Below are positions 1 to 13,100 of a DNA stretch of 64,000 nt, piece after piece (positions within the stretch are counted from its first letter, which is position 1; each line of letters opens with the position of its first letter). Below the pieces are notes generated by a model. The model saw nothing but the letters and a program-made list of their open reading frames with translations. It was not told the DNA's origin and did not search any database. A program made the translations under genes and the position numbers. This DNA comes from Avena insularis. Its lineage: Eukaryota; Streptophyta; Magnoliopsida; Poales; Poaceae. Location: positions 232,417,661 to 232,481,660 of the forward strand of contig CM042685.1 of assembly GCA_023614405.1 (NCBI GenBank). The letters are read 5' to 3'.

Positions 1-900
1 AAATCACACAAATTAGAGGAGAAACAATAGCAAAAGTTTTTGGGAAAGTAGATACATTTTGGACGTATCAGGCCTCAAACCAAGGAAGTTTGAACGGGGA
101 CATACTCTCGGCCATGCAACAAAGCTTAAGATCTCTCATGAGAAAAGTAACGCACCTCTGCAGAGTGTAAGAACTATAACTTGTTACTCCCTGCTTCAGG
201 AAGGAGCTATGAACGCGACATGAAAGGAACTCCATGAAAGTTCTGGTAAACCTATGAAGGCTGACGGACATAGCTTTTCAGAATAAAAGCAAACTTTGAA
301 GAAATGTTTACGAAAACCTGCATTGCCTACGACTTATGGTCTATGACTATAGATATAGTGCATCAAACAATCCTTTCTAGTGAACTTGTTGAGTACGCTC
401 GTACTCAACGTATCTTCTTAACACTTGCTAGATTTTGAAGCCAATGCAGACGGCGTCTACATCAATTTATGCTCCAGGAATCATCATCAAAAGCTCAAGC
501 TCTTCAATGAAGTCAAGAAGATCAACATATACATCAGTTAAAGTGAAGATGAAGTTGTTGATTAGATAGGAATATAATCTCTAGCCATAGAACCTATTCT
601 GTAGAGTATTGCAATAGCAGCAATGCAAGCCCAGTAGTTCAGATACTAATCTTATTGGCATGATATTTATGAGTTGATTATTTCTGATTCTTCTTTGTAA
701 GAAGTTTCTTTCTCTCTCCTTAACCTAGAGTATTCTCTGGATCTTTTGTAAAGAGTCGAGTTGTAACCTATAGTCATGTATTGGACCTGTTGTGTTTCTG
801 TTGTACCACTTTGAGGGATGTAATACTAGTGAACAGTATTTTATTGGTGTTATGTCAATGAATATAGTGTACTACATCATGCAGTGGTATGCTGGGTCAC
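1..900. other. Unrecognised non-coding sequence
   Basis: No gene is seen. Open frames are short and broken on both strands, and composition is AT-rich with no clear splice-bounded exon. The stretch from about 600 to 900 resembles the leader or LTR sequence of a retrotransposon in style (T-rich, with TTTGTAAAGAG and TTGGACCTG runs), but no terminal repeat or primer site supports that. It is probably decayed repeat DNA. Confidence 0.3.
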
Positions 901-1286
901 CACAACAGACCCATGAGGGAGCCAAAAATCTTACCAATCATAACATTGCCATTATGGATGTTTAATCAACTCATAGCCAAAATCTGAGATTTCTCTCTTG
1001 GTAGATCATTTATAGGCCAGTGGAGTTGTTATCCCCCCATGGAGTGCGATAGTGGTGCAAGACACGCATAAAGCAATATCTCACTTTGATTTCCAAGACA
1101 GAATTTTGGCATATGTAATCTCGAAACTTTGAAACGTCATTTCTTACTTGACAACTCACTTAGAAAGCATCTATTAAGACCATCATCTCCAACACTATGG
1201 GGTCGTGCTACTCCATAACCATTCACTTAAGATAATTATGAACAATGACAACTAGCAATTTTCAAAGAACTTCTTTATTATATATA

Positions 1287-1317
1287 TTTTTCTTTTCTTT
1301 TCTTTTCTTTTCTTTTC
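1287..1317. repeat. (TTTTC)n microsatellite
   Basis: About six consecutive TTTTC units follow a short TA run. It is a simple-sequence repeat in non-coding DNA. Confidence 0.85.
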
Positions 1318-2435
1318 AAAATGTAGATAACATGGCAATGTATATTTAGAGGATCCCAATATTTTTCACAAGCTAGATAAAAGTTGAACAAGGCGCATTA
1401 AAGTTATGGCTTGTCTCCTATGGGGCCTAACATGAGCAAGTATATCCCTTATATAAATATGAACGAAAAATCACCTAAGCAAGCTTTAAAAAACAAAGGG
1501 ATACATAATAGCATGCATTTTTTAAGATAAAGAACATTGCACAAGACTCTACGCATGCAAAATAACCTCCCCAAGCTAAGAACTTTTCAAATACCATCTT
1601 GAGAAGATGATGAAAGCAAAAGAGAAAATGGAGTTATCAAAAGAGGGTATAAGAAGTTGTTACCTCCCCAAGCTTAAGTTAAAGGAAAGGTGGCACATTT
1701 TACCGTTGAGGTACTAGTAACCTCTCTTCCGATGGACAAAGAACCTTTGCTTAAACATGTGTTTCTTGATATGGCCCGGTGAGTTTTCCTTGAGAACTTG
1801 CTTAGAAACTAAAAAGAAAACAAAATATTTTTGTGTTTCTGAAGACACGGGTTTAGCTCACAAGTGATAAAAATACAAGTCCCACTGAGTTGGTTCATCA
1901 ACCTAAGCACCAAGCTTATGCAACAAACTAGTTCTAGAAGATGTATCTTCTAGATTGTGATGAGGTGCAAGTGAAACAGGATACGAGACACGAGTGTGCA
2001 ACCTCTATGTGCTTATTAAAAGAGGTTCGAGTTAGAAAGTTTTACTAAACATTAATAGGTGGGCCTATTGAATTAAAATAACCAAGTGGCCCATGCGAGT
2101 GTTTACACGGTTGGCACTATCGTACACGTCGTCACACAAGGTTCAAGTTCCTGCGAAAATAACACACAAAATAAAATGCATCAGTTTGATATACGAACAT
2201 AGTTCGTTTACCCCATCGATAAAAGGAAAGTAAAAAATAAAACATGAACTTCTATAGAGAATTACAGTCTAGAAAGTTTCTGAGATAGAACTTTTATTGC
2301 TTACAAATATTCGGCTTCCCCTTGATCAAGGGAGAAGATCCCATGTAGAGTTTCGAGGTTTTTAGAAAAAGTAGGTAGAAAGTAATATCAAAATATTGAT
2401 ACCGGGGTTACCTTCCCATAGTGATTTTATGGTCG

Positions 2436-2693
2436 CACCAACTATACGACCGGAAAAATATTTCCCGTTGTATAGTTGGTCGTCAAACTTGCAGCAGCCC
2501 GAAATAAGAATTCGAAATAGGTGTCGATATCTATATGACGACAACTATACAGCCGGATCAAAAAGGTCCCGCCGTATAGTTGGTCATTAAACCTTCTGTA
2601 TCCTGGAAAAGAAATTTGACGAAGGCATCGATAACTATACGACCGCAACTATACAGCCGGAATTTTTATTCACGCCGTATAGTTGGTCGTTAA
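2436..2693. repeat. Three tandem hairpin-forming units of ~103 bp
   Basis: The motif TATAGTTGGTC recurs at 2471, 2575 and 2678, giving spacings of 104 and 103 bases. In each unit it is preceded by an inverted copy (AACTATACGACCGG or AACTATACAGCCGG), so each unit can fold into a stem of about 14-16 bp with a short A/T-rich loop. The third unit has an extra adjoining half copy (AACTATACGACCG at about 2631). The array lies inside the minus-strand retrotransposon remnant and does not match any coding frame. It could be an LTR or subterminal repeat of a transposon, or a remnant of a foldback element. Confidence 0.75.
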
Positions 2694-3244
2694 ACCTTCT
2701 GGAGTCGCGGAAATTGACCTGTTTCTTTGATAATTCTTTATTAACCTAAAATTTAGTGAAACACCATGTTTTGACAGAAAAATGACAACTTTAATTTTCG
2801 ACCAACATTAGCATATATAAAACGGGATTTAAGTACAACCGAGTTATGCAACACATAGTAACAATAAATTCTACCTTTTGAAAACTTCAACAAGATAACT
2901 CTAATAGCAAGACATGCAAAGAATAAAAGTGCCAATGCAACATGAATGCAAGTAGACTCAATACATAAACTAATAAAGACGCCTAATGACTTTCGGGTTG
3001 CCTCCCGGGAAGCGCTCTCTTTAAAGCCATAAAGCTAGACTAGGATGCTCCATACATTACCCACCTGGATCCCAAGGGATATCGACTCGAGATGTGGTTA
3101 TACATACCAGTTGGAGCATCTTTGAGTAGAGTTCGGTCGGAGTCGTACCCGCTTATGGTGCATTGGCATCATGTGGATGAACAAGTTCTTGCTTTCAAGC
3201 GAGTGTTGATGCACCAAGCTTGGTGAACATGCCTCTATGTATAG

Positions 3245-3505
3245 CTACAATGAGAGGATTTGGGATTCATATAAAATTCTTAAATCTTTACCTTGGTTAT
3301 CTGTGTAGAGGAACACTTTATAGTACTCTTCCTTCATAGTAGGGAGTTCAGGACCCTGCATGTTAGTATAACAAGGTTCTATCTCTAGTTCATTATTATT
3401 AATGCTCTCCATATGAGTGTCTAGGCACAAGGCCTCCGCAGAACAATTATCAACAGTTTTAGCATCATAAAAATCACTACTAGAGTGAGAGGCATCACAA
3501 AACAA
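3245..3505 (-). pseudogene. Retrotransposon-derived ORF fragment
   Basis: This 86-codon open frame contains a segment of the form MKEEYYKVFLYTDNQGKDLR near its C-terminus. From memory, that segment recurs in accessory open frames downstream of pol in grass Gypsy elements. It has no domain with a known activity, and it sits just upstream (in minus-strand sense) of the conserved AGCGCTTCC segment. That order agrees with a retrotransposon 3' region. It is unlikely to be a host gene. Confidence 0.4.
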
Positions 3506-3550
3506 AAGTTGGAGTGTGACTCTCTTTTCATAGTATATTTATGGGTGCAA

Positions 3551-6500
3551 CTTCTTCAATCTTGAAATTTATGGGTGCTTCGGATATTTCTTTTCATAGT
3601 ATATTTCATTTCGGCACATTGGTACCACCAGATTTTTATTGTTAAATTTGATTTAGTTTGCTAGCATTTAGGGGATTAGAGAACCCCTATTCATAATGAT
3701 TTAGACCGAGATTACTGCATGCTGTGTTTATTCGTATCATTCATGAACTCTTAGCAATAACAAGTGATTCATTGCAATTGGTACCATAGCGATATTTTCT
3801 ATAACTAGGAAAGAAGGGGGAAGTCAACATACGAGCGAGACCTGGAATGTGTAGTGCAAAGTGCATGAACATAGATGTTTTCACTTCTCATCATTTCCTA
3901 GCTTCTTATTTTACCTATACTTCCTTTCATGGCTCTAGTGGATTCTTCAGAAGTGGGTAACTTAATCAACTATGATGAAGAAAAGACATGATCCTGCATC
4001 CAGGGTGACCACAAGGTGATAACGATCTCCCATTGTGTAGCATGTAGGGGTGCATATTTTGAAATTGCCTTGATGTCAGCTGTTCGAATGGAAACAGGTG
4101 CAGTTATTAAATTGGCCGAATAGTTGAATTTGTGCTTATCAGTGAGAATTCATGGACGACCTTGCAGTTTACTTCAATCTTGGAGTTGTTGGAAGTTGGA
4201 ACTATCTATTCAACGTGGTTAGAATTTCATTGGCAATCGTTTTGACGCAGTTTATAGTTCAAATAAAAATCTTTTGCTAGGTTATGCAGTTATAACTCCA
4301 TTCCTAATCATTTGGTACTGTTGACAATTGACATTAAAACTCCCTCTTAAGAAAATTTCCGTTATACCACTACATACCAATTTATTTCTGAGGAACTTAG
4401 GAAGGCTGGCAATGATGTTTATTGACACATATTACATTCTTGTAGAAAAAATAGTCAAGAGAAAGCATTTAAGATATCATTGTACATTATCATAGGCTTA
4501 TCAGAGTTAAAACTGTCCCTTTTATTTTCTTGATTTGGTATATACCCGAGTTTCCTTTTTAGGCTTGTTTAGGGGGTTGATACTTCTATGTGGTACTTTT
4601 CTTCCATCTAGACATCGTGTGGACCTTGCTATGGTTTCATTACTCTACATGCAAAGGCAGTGGTGGATCTATCACCCGCCGAGCCTAGACATCTTCTTGG
4701 GCTCCACTAGTGCATCTCCTTGAATATGCGGTGAAGAAACATGGTTCAACTGATAGTTTGCTGGAGCAAAAAAATGCTTGGCTTAACTGTATGCACATCA
4801 TGCGTAGGCTCTGTTCATCTTCTAGCTCCGTGACTAGGCAAATGCACAAAGGGCTCAACATAGTTACTGCTTTATCAGATGTTTCTAAGCTCTTTATGAA
4901 TCAATTTGCATATTGTCAAGCATTTTGTATGTTTAACATACCGGTGTCTAAGTTATTAATTATGTGTAACAATCATGTGTGTCAGTGTGTGCGCTTGCAT
5001 TTCTCTCTGTTGGGGACACTCTTTGTTTACGTGCTAACATCTCCGAGTTCATCTCTCATCTATATTCTCACTTAGTAAGATTCCTTCTATATCTACCCAT
5101 TGGCCATAGTTTTTGGACAATGACTTGCCACTAGCTTATGCAGTGTTTTATTTTGTATTCATGTTCTATTTTTCATTTTTGATGCATATAGATGCTTACA
5201 ACTAGGAGTTTCTTAGTCGAGCCTGACATGTGGGAGTTCCTCAGTTGATTTATATTATGTTCCTCAACTATTTTTCACTTTATCTATTTCTATTGTTTGT
5301 GAAACAGGAATGAGGCTAATCCTAACATGTAGGACTTTTTCTTTATTGACTGGTATTTTTCCTGTAACATGGAATTTTTTAATGCTTCTTCATATTAAGG
5401 AATTTCTATTTGCAAAACCTACTTGAGTTTCACCAATCTCGAAGTAACTTGATAACTTCTATATTTCTATGTAGTGAAATTATGTGGAGTTCCAGATTTC
5501 CCATTTGGGCAACATTTCGGTAACAGAGTAACCGAAATCCCAAAATATTTCATGGTACAACTTATAATAATCCTCGAAAGAAAATATCTGATTGCAACAT
5601 ATTGCTGATAATAAAATATTTTAGGATTTGCATGGTGCTACTTGCTTATACTTCACCACTTCAAGATGTCATGAGTTCTTTTGGGCCTTGTTGCTACAAC
5701 ATTCTTCTCCTCAAGCCTGGTGGAAAGAGTTGGATTTATAAAGGTTTGACAAAAAAATTGTTGGTTCCATTTCTATAATATTTTTCATAATTGATATGAA
5801 TTGCTCATGTTATAAATATTTGACATGAGTAGTTGGATTGAGATTTCAAGTTTTACGCATTTCTATCACGGTGCATTGGGCAAGGTCCCTTCTACACATA
5901 ACACATCTTCTCACATGCCATGCTTTTATTGCGAGGAACAAATATGAGGTACAAATTACACTTCGACTGAGAATTTGCCAACTACTATCAACTAAACTGT
6001 GTGTCGGTTTCTTCTTAATTTGCATGTATTATCTTGGATGGCGCATATGTCTTATGATGTTGCGGGGACACATAAATAGTAACAACTTTAATCCATGGGC
6101 CCTAGCAAGGACTAAATGCATGATCATGAATATAGTTGATGGTGTGATTGGTGAGAGTGACATGGGTGTATTCAAGGATGAGATATTTGAGCTCATCAAG
6201 AGGCTTCATGTACTCGAAGTGGACTTGAGGCTCTTGGAGCACAACCTTAACCTACTAAAAAATGGACATAAGAGTAGGGGGTGATCCACAACATAGCTTG
6301 ATGCTAGCTCGTTAGCTCAGGAAGACACCAAAATGATTAGCTAAAAAAATTCGTGTCTTTCACGCAATGGATGGTCATGTAACAACTACATGTAATACTG
6401 ATTCCATGATCAATTTGCTAAAAGATGTTTTGAACTTTTCGTATGCAAACATTATAGCTTCTATCCAAATGCATTTGAAGTGAAGTAAACATGATGTTAA

Positions 6501-6717
6501 ATTATAGCTAGATCTTAGCTAATGAGAGATAATACTTGGGTATTTCCATGCATATGATGTTAAATTATAGCTTCTATCCAAATGCATTTGAAGTGAAGTA
6601 AAAAAATTGCATGGAGTCAAGAAGTAAAACTCTTTACTACTTTTTAACTTTGTGCAATCATTTAATTTAGAAAGTATAATAATCTTTTCCTTTAATTTTG
6701 GGCATCACTTATGTTTT
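3551..6717. other. Intergenic DNA with possible gene fragments, none recognised
   Basis: No complete gene is visible. Three stretches read as plausible protein on the + strand. At about 4705-4890 there is a segment beginning LLEYAVKKHGSTDSLLEQKN; at 5640-5745 one with LLKPGGKSWIYK; and at 6115-6284 a segment containing FKDEIFELIKRLHVLEVDLR, which looks helical or coiled-coil and ends in a stop at 6282-6284. They are separated by AT-rich DNA and I could not join them with confident splice sites. They may be exons of one decayed gene or fragments carried by a transposon. Function is unknown. Confidence 0.3.
6451..6602. repeat. 39-bp perfect direct repeat
   Basis: The same 39 bases, starting ATTATAGCTTCTATCC, occur at 6451-6489 and 6564-6602. 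An overlapping 19-base motif (ATGATGTTAAATTATAGCT) occurs at 6491-6509 and 6554-6572. This is a local duplication in non-coding DNA about 550 bases before the glycosyltransferase start codon. Confidence 0.85.
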
Positions 6718-6746
6718 CCCGTGGCAACCACGGGCACTCACCTATT
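6718..6746 (+). repeat. GC-rich hairpin, possible decayed Helitron 3' end
   Basis: Bases 6718-6734 form a perfect 7-bp stem (CCCGTGG / CCACGGG) with a 3-base loop. Seven bases later comes CTATT. Grass Helitrons end in a GC-rich hairpin of similar sequence followed within about 10 bases by CTRR and a host T. Here CTAT would be a decayed CTAG. No 5' TC terminus was identified, so the call is tentative. Confidence 0.25.
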
Positions 6747-6754
6747 TGTTTTGA

Positions 6755-6775
6755 ATAATATATAATATGACTTTA
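6755..6775 (+). promoter_or_regulatory. TATA-like region upstream of the glycosyltransferase gene
   Basis: An AT-rich run (AATATATAATATGA) lies about 380 bases before the start codon at 7143. The sequence between becomes CT-rich and then GC-rich, as in a grass 5' leader. Position and composition suggest the core promoter, but no transcript evidence is available. Confidence 0.25.
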
Positions 6776-7142
6776 TTTCTTTTCCAAAAAAAAAAACTCC
6801 ACCTCAGGCTCTCAGTCTCAGGGCAAGCAGTCCACAGATTCATTCCTTCCCCAGCCGCGCCGCGGCGGTTGCTCGCCTCTCCCTTCGCTAGATCCCAAGT
6901 TCGGAACTCCTCCTTCTCCCTCCCGACGCGTCGCCGAATCCAAACCCGCACCCGAACCAACCCGAGAGTCGATCGTATCGTAGACTCTCCTAGTAGGTAG
7001 TACTCGTGGGCTGCGACGCGTCGTATGGACGTATGGTAGCAACAACGCGCAGCTCCCACTGACCCAGCCCAGCCAAGTCACTGCCCCCTAGACGAGACGG
7101 CTCTCCGATCGCCGCCGCCGCCGCCGCCGCGCGGTTGTTCCA

Positions 7143-10100
7143 ATGTGGCGGCGCGGGGCCCACTCCGACGCCGCCCACCACCTCCCCACCGCCGGCGCGT
7201 CCACCTCGTCCGCTGCCGCGGCGGCGGGGGGCGCCGTGCGGAGGCGACGGCGACCTGGGCTGTCCTGCCGGCCGAGCCATCTCTTCTTCACCCTCCTCGT
7301 CGCGCTTTTCACGGCCTCCCTGCTCGTCGTCTGGCAGCTGCTCCCCATCGGCGACGGCGACGCCGCGGCGGACGGAGAGGAGGCCCTGGCCCCTCCTGCC
7401 AGGGGAGGGGTGATGCGGTTCTCGGCCTCGGGCATGGTGCTGCGCGCGTTCGATGGTGAGAGTCGGCTCGAGGCCGCGAGATCCGCGCGCCGGTGGTGGA
7501 CCGGCCTCGAGCCCGTCAGACTGGCGCTCGTGAGTATTCCTGTTCCCTCGCCTTCCTGCTCCTTAAGCAAAACTTAATTGATCACTCATACGACCTAGTA
7601 GCTTCATTCTATTAGCTCGTAAATTTCGGTTCCAGTGATGCATGCCCCATTTTCTAATCGATCTAGTGGACCTCGCTTTGGAGTTACCCCAAGAATATTT
7701 TCTGTACTGATCAGAGATTATTAGACAGGGAACAAACATGCTTACCTAGATAGATGCACCTCGTGTTTGCTAGTTTTTTTACTGGTCAAGTCTCAGTACG
7801 TATGAATTATTTATGTTGCAGTTGCATGCCAGTTGACTTTGGCCTTTGTATTGTTTCAGGTTGTGGGAACTATGAACATAGATGCAAAATCCCTGATGCT
7901 CACTACTTTAGCGAAAAGTCTTGTCAGGCTGGGTTATGAGGTCGAGGTGAGTTTGGTGATTGTCATTAGGTTCCAAGTAACCTGTAACCGTTGGTGGTCA
8001 ATCTACCATATGTTGAAGATGGCATGCTGTTTCTCATTGTCTGAGTTCCTGCGGAGCAGGTTTTAGCATTCGCGCATGGGAAAGCTCATGATATTTGGAG
8101 AGCTGTTTGTCGTGTAAATGTTGTGAGATTTGAGAAGTTGAAGTCTGTCGATTGGTCAAAGTGAGTACTGAATACTTAGCGTGGAGCATTTCCCTTTATT
8201 CACACATTTTATGTCTGACTAACCTCTAGGTGCTTTTATTCTCTGGGCCTGATTTTGTAGATACAGTGCTGTCCTCGTAAGCTCTCTTGAAGGGAAAAGG
8301 GTTGTTTCAGTGTGAGTCAGTTTTTTTCCTTTTGAGACCATGTCAGGTTTAGTTACAGATATTTTATGCGCATGTAATGCCTCTTCATGTCTAATTACCT
8401 TTATTTGCACCTTTTGTCTGTTACCACCTGACCTAATCAACTAAATCCTGCAAAATTTCGACAACTTTGACATGGCAGTTCAACAAAAAACAAACTAATA
8501 TTCTTTAATTATATATTATTCACAGTTTAAATGCATCATGCCATCATTTATGGCTTGGTTTAGTTGGATGTTTTTCTGATTCTGGACTCTGGGGTCAACA
8601 TTATGTTGCCATGAGTCGGAATATCAACTCCGGTAACAGTTTAACCTACTTTAGCTCATGGTCTCATATCATATAGCACTGTACATGAAAGGCTATAGGC
8701 AAATGATAGAACCTTCTGAGCATCATTGTCATCTAGTTGTGGAGTTCTGATTAGTTATTCAGTTCCGCTTAATAGTTGGGTGAAAGTTTGTATATGCTCT
8801 GATGTTAGCACTTAGCACATGATAAAAAATCGCAATGCAGGTCAGTGACAAAGACAAATCTTCCTGGAAGAAAGTAGTTTTGTACTAGAAGCATTCCAAT
8901 TGCACCAAAAAGAACAAATGCTCTAATATTGCTGTTTGACTAAAGTTTATGTCATTAAATGACTTATCGTTTTGTTTTACTACTATGGAGTTTTTTCCCC
9001 TTTGTCACGCCATTAATCTGCTCTTCAACTCAGCACATTTATGTTGTATTCAGTCTTATGCAGGAACCTTTTCAACTTCTACCAGTGGTTTGGCTTATTC
9101 ATGATGATGCTCTTGGGCAGCACCTTAGCAATTATCGGGAGTCACATCTGTCCATTTCAAATAATATTGAAGATTGGCGAGCTCATTTTAATGCATGCAC
9201 TTATGTTGTGTTTCCTGATAGCCACCTCCCTGTATGCACCGCATCAACTTTAGATTCTGAAAGAACTAAATTAAATATGAACATAGCTTTTACCTGACTT
9301 TACCTATCTGATTTCAGTTGTTATACTCTCCCCTTGATACCGGAAATTTCTTGGTGATTTCTGGTTCTCCAGTTGATATATGGGCTGCTAAAGGATATCG
9401 TTCGTCACATTCTCAAGAAACTTTAAGGAAGCGGCATGGGGTCAAAGAAGAAGATCTTGTTGTTTTGGTTGTTGGGAGCTACCTGTTCTTTGATGAATTA
9501 CCATGGGATTATGCAGCAGTCTTGCGTGCATCAGCTCCACACATCATGGACATGGCAAGGGCAAAAAAGTTGGAGGTGCAGTTTATCCTTTTCTGTGGAA
9601 ATGGCACTGATGCCTATAACTCTGCTTTCCGGGTAATAATTATATTCATTTTTTATCGTGAATCTTGGAAGAAATGCATTTTGTTTTAGGAAATAACTGT
9701 ATCCTTCTAGAGGCCTGGGCAGCACATGTCTATTAACATTGTTTGATTGTTTGACCGAAGGTGCTAGATGACTGGTGTGTGGCATGTTACATAAAAATTA
9801 CAATCAATTCTGTGAAGTGAATGCATTACATATGTGGGAGACTGCTGGTTGTTCCTTATGGATTCTCTTTGGCTCCACTGACTATCTTAATTCTTTTTGT
9901 ACAGGAATTTGCATCTAATATGGGATTCCCTGATGATTCTGTAAAGCACTTCCCCATGACACATGATATTAGAGACCTGCTAATGTTTGCTGACATTGTT
10001 CTATATGGATCTTTAAGACAGGAACCTGGTTTCCCTCCTTTGTTATTGCGGTCCATGTCCTCTGAGATTCCAATCATTGTGCCAAATCTAACTGTTATAA

Positions 10101-13100
10101 CAAAATACGTACGCCTCTTCATCTTCCATAATATGTTCTTTGTTTTACCAGTGCTAAGAGATCCTTTTCACAACATATCTGTTATTTTCAGGTCACTGAT
10201 GGTATTCACGGGTTCCTTTTTAATTCCGATGACCCAAGCACAGTGACTTTAGCTTTCATGCGGATTTTAGGAGAAAAAAGGCTTTTGGACATTGCCTATT
10301 CTGTTGCTTTAGAGGGGAAGCTACTCTCAAAGAACATGTTAGCATATGATTGTATTACTGCTCATGTTCAGCTTCTTGAAACAGTGTTGCACTATCCTTC
10401 AGATGCAACATTACCACTTTCTTTCTCTAAAGTTAAAGAGAGAACATGGTTATGGGATCCTTTTGAGTTGAAAGCTGCACTAGGAAACTATTCTTCAGAA
10501 GATGAAGAACATAGCCACACAAGGATTGTTGGAATTCTATTGGGGGAATCCTCTCAAAGTAATCAGACAACCAATTCCGATAGCAATGATACTTCCTCAT
10601 ATGACTACCCTAGCCTATCTGATTGGAATGATCTAAGTGAAGTTGAAATATTTGAAGACATCGAGATGAGAGAAATGGAGGAGGCAAGTTTTTTGTTGCT
10701 TGTTTTCTGACATAACCTCCCTTCTCCAATGGTGCTAAAATATACTATTCTGGACAAAATTAAATATATTTTTGTGATATGTAGATTGATGAAAGGGTGG
10801 AAAGACCTCTGTTAACATGGGATGAGGTGTACAGAAATGCCCGGAAATCGGAAAGGCTGAAGCCCGAAGGAAATGAACGTGATGAAGGTGAACTGGAAAG
10901 AACTGGGCAACCAGTCTGTATATATGAGATTTACCATGGAGAGGGGGCATGGGCATTTTTACACCATGGTTCTTTATATCGTGGCATTACTCTTGTAAGT
11001 CTGGGTAAATTTTACCTAAGTGTGCTGGTGTATTCAATTTCTGTGTTCAGTTTAGAAGTGTGGAGGATTTCTACTTTGTTTTATTTTCAATTCAAAAGAA
11101 TTAAAATTTAGAGCTCCTGTGCTATCGTTAGTCTTTCAAGCAATTAATTTGAAGTGCAGTATGCTGATCAGCAGTTGTTAGATAAAGCTGCATTCACCCC
11201 TTCTGATTATTTTGCATACAATTTGTTTCAGTCAAAAGGAGGCAGGAGACCCAGATCAGACGATGTTGACGCTGTTTTGCGGCTTTCTATTCTAGACAAT
11301 CCGTACTATCGGGATCTTCTGTGTGAATTTGGTGCTATGTTTGCGATTGCAAACAGAATTGATACTGTACATAAGTTACCGTGGATAGGTTTCCAGTCAT
11401 GGCGTGCTGCTGGAAGAAAGGTACGATACGGGTTTACCATTGACTCCTTTGTCCTGCGCCACTTTTGACCATATTGATTCCGTGAACTTGTTGAGAAACT
11501 TGTATTTTTCCAGAAAGAATAGGAGATCATATTCTTCCATCGTTTATTTTAACCGTGGAAGTTTTGTTCTACTCTTGTGCTATGTTCAGTATATGCCGTG
11601 AGAGAATTTTTCTAGACCCTAAACAAACAGCTCAAATTTAAATACCATGGGTATTTCAGGTTTAGTAGATGAACAATATCATTTTAGATGGCCGCTCCAC
11701 TAAGCTATTAACTAACTTTTTTTGCTAGCTATTCACGCAGCAATGACCTTACAAGATGATATATTTGAAACAGTAATAATTTCTGCTATTCATAATGGTG
11801 TATCCTCTGAATTTGCTTTAGTTTTATATAAAAAAGTACCTTTCTCGGAACGGCATAATTATGAAACGTTGGGTCTGTATTTTTGGTCGAAAAGTACAGG
11901 TATTGTGTTTTAAATCTTCTTCTCTCATCAGGTTTCCTTGTCCAAAAGTGCTGAAGAAATCTTAGAGAAAACTATGGCTGGAGAAAATAATGAGGATGTT
12001 ATATACTACTGGGTGCCAATGGACACTGGCCAAACATCCAACTTTTGGTCAACGTGTGATTCCCTAAATGCTGGTCATTGCAGGTGCCCTTTGAGTGTCT
12101 TAGCATCGTACCTTTTAGTTTTCTGTAATCTTCCTTTTAAGTTCAGGAAATAAGGCAAGGAACCACTTTTCAAATCATTTTGTCCTTCTTGACTTGGCAT
12201 TACATTTGTTAAAAAAAATAGTATTATGTTCTCCTTTTCTTTTGAATCATCCTTTGACGATGGTGTTTTTTTCAATAGACTTCTGCAATGCTCTATTTCA
12301 ATCATGCTTTAGGCTTTATCTTCAACGCTTCTGTTTCATTGTTTGGCAGAACTCTTTTTGAGGATGCATTTAGGATTATGTACGGGCTACCAGAGGGTGT
12401 TGCATCCCTACCACCAATGCCCAATGATGGCGACTATTGGTCTACTCTTCATAGCTGGGTGATGCCGACACCTTCATTTCTGAAGTTCGTCATGTTCTCA
12501 AGGTAACATGTCACATTTTTTTAGGAGGTATTTCACTTATCTTTATGTGCTCATTATGTTCATCTGAGTTGTGTTTTGTAGGATGTTTGTTGATTCGCTT
12601 CATAACTTGAATGGAAACAATATCGATCCAGCTTCATGCTTGCTTGGAGCATCACAACCTGAGGTGACCATTCCCCCATTATAAATTTATTATTATCCTT
12701 ATAATTCAATGCAGATGCCATCTCAACTCAGCGATCATCTTTACCAGAAAAGGCACTGCTACTGTCGAATTCTGGAAGTCCTTGTAAATATCTGGGCTTA
12801 TCATAGTGGAAGGAAGATGGTCTACCTTAACCCAGTCACTGGAAATACCAGAGAGCAGCATCCACGTGAGGAAAGAAACGAGATGTGGGTGAAGTACTTC
12901 AACTTCACCCTCCTGAAGAGCATGGATGAGGATCTAGCAGAGGAAGCGGATGACGGCATGCACCCCGGGAATGACCAATGGCTGTGGCCGTTAACTGGTC
13001 AAGTGTTCTGGTCCGGTATCGCTGACCGCGAAAGGGAAGAGAAGTATATAAAGAAACTGGACAAGAAGCTCAAGAACAAGGTGAAGTTGCTCGAGAGGCA

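Larger units (their letters stand above)
900..3550 (-). mobile_element. Decayed Gypsy-type retrotransposon 3' region, minus strand
   Basis: Read on the minus strand, this region has marks of the stretch between pol and the 3' LTR in grass Gypsy elements. There are two copies of a polypurine-tract-like AGCTTGGGGAGGT motif (complement at about 1565-1580 and 1660-1676). A conserved GCGCTTCCCGGGAGGCAACCCG-type segment lies at about 2990-3020, and a short open frame at 3245-3505. No LTR pair or target duplication was found, so the ends are approximate and the family is not named. The assignment rests on remembered motifs of grass Gypsy elements and was not checked by a search. Confidence 0.45.

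Noticed and set aside
68..271. 67-codon minus-strand frame at the window start
   Set aside because: It is short and has no domain or context; it is likely a chance frame in repeat DNA.
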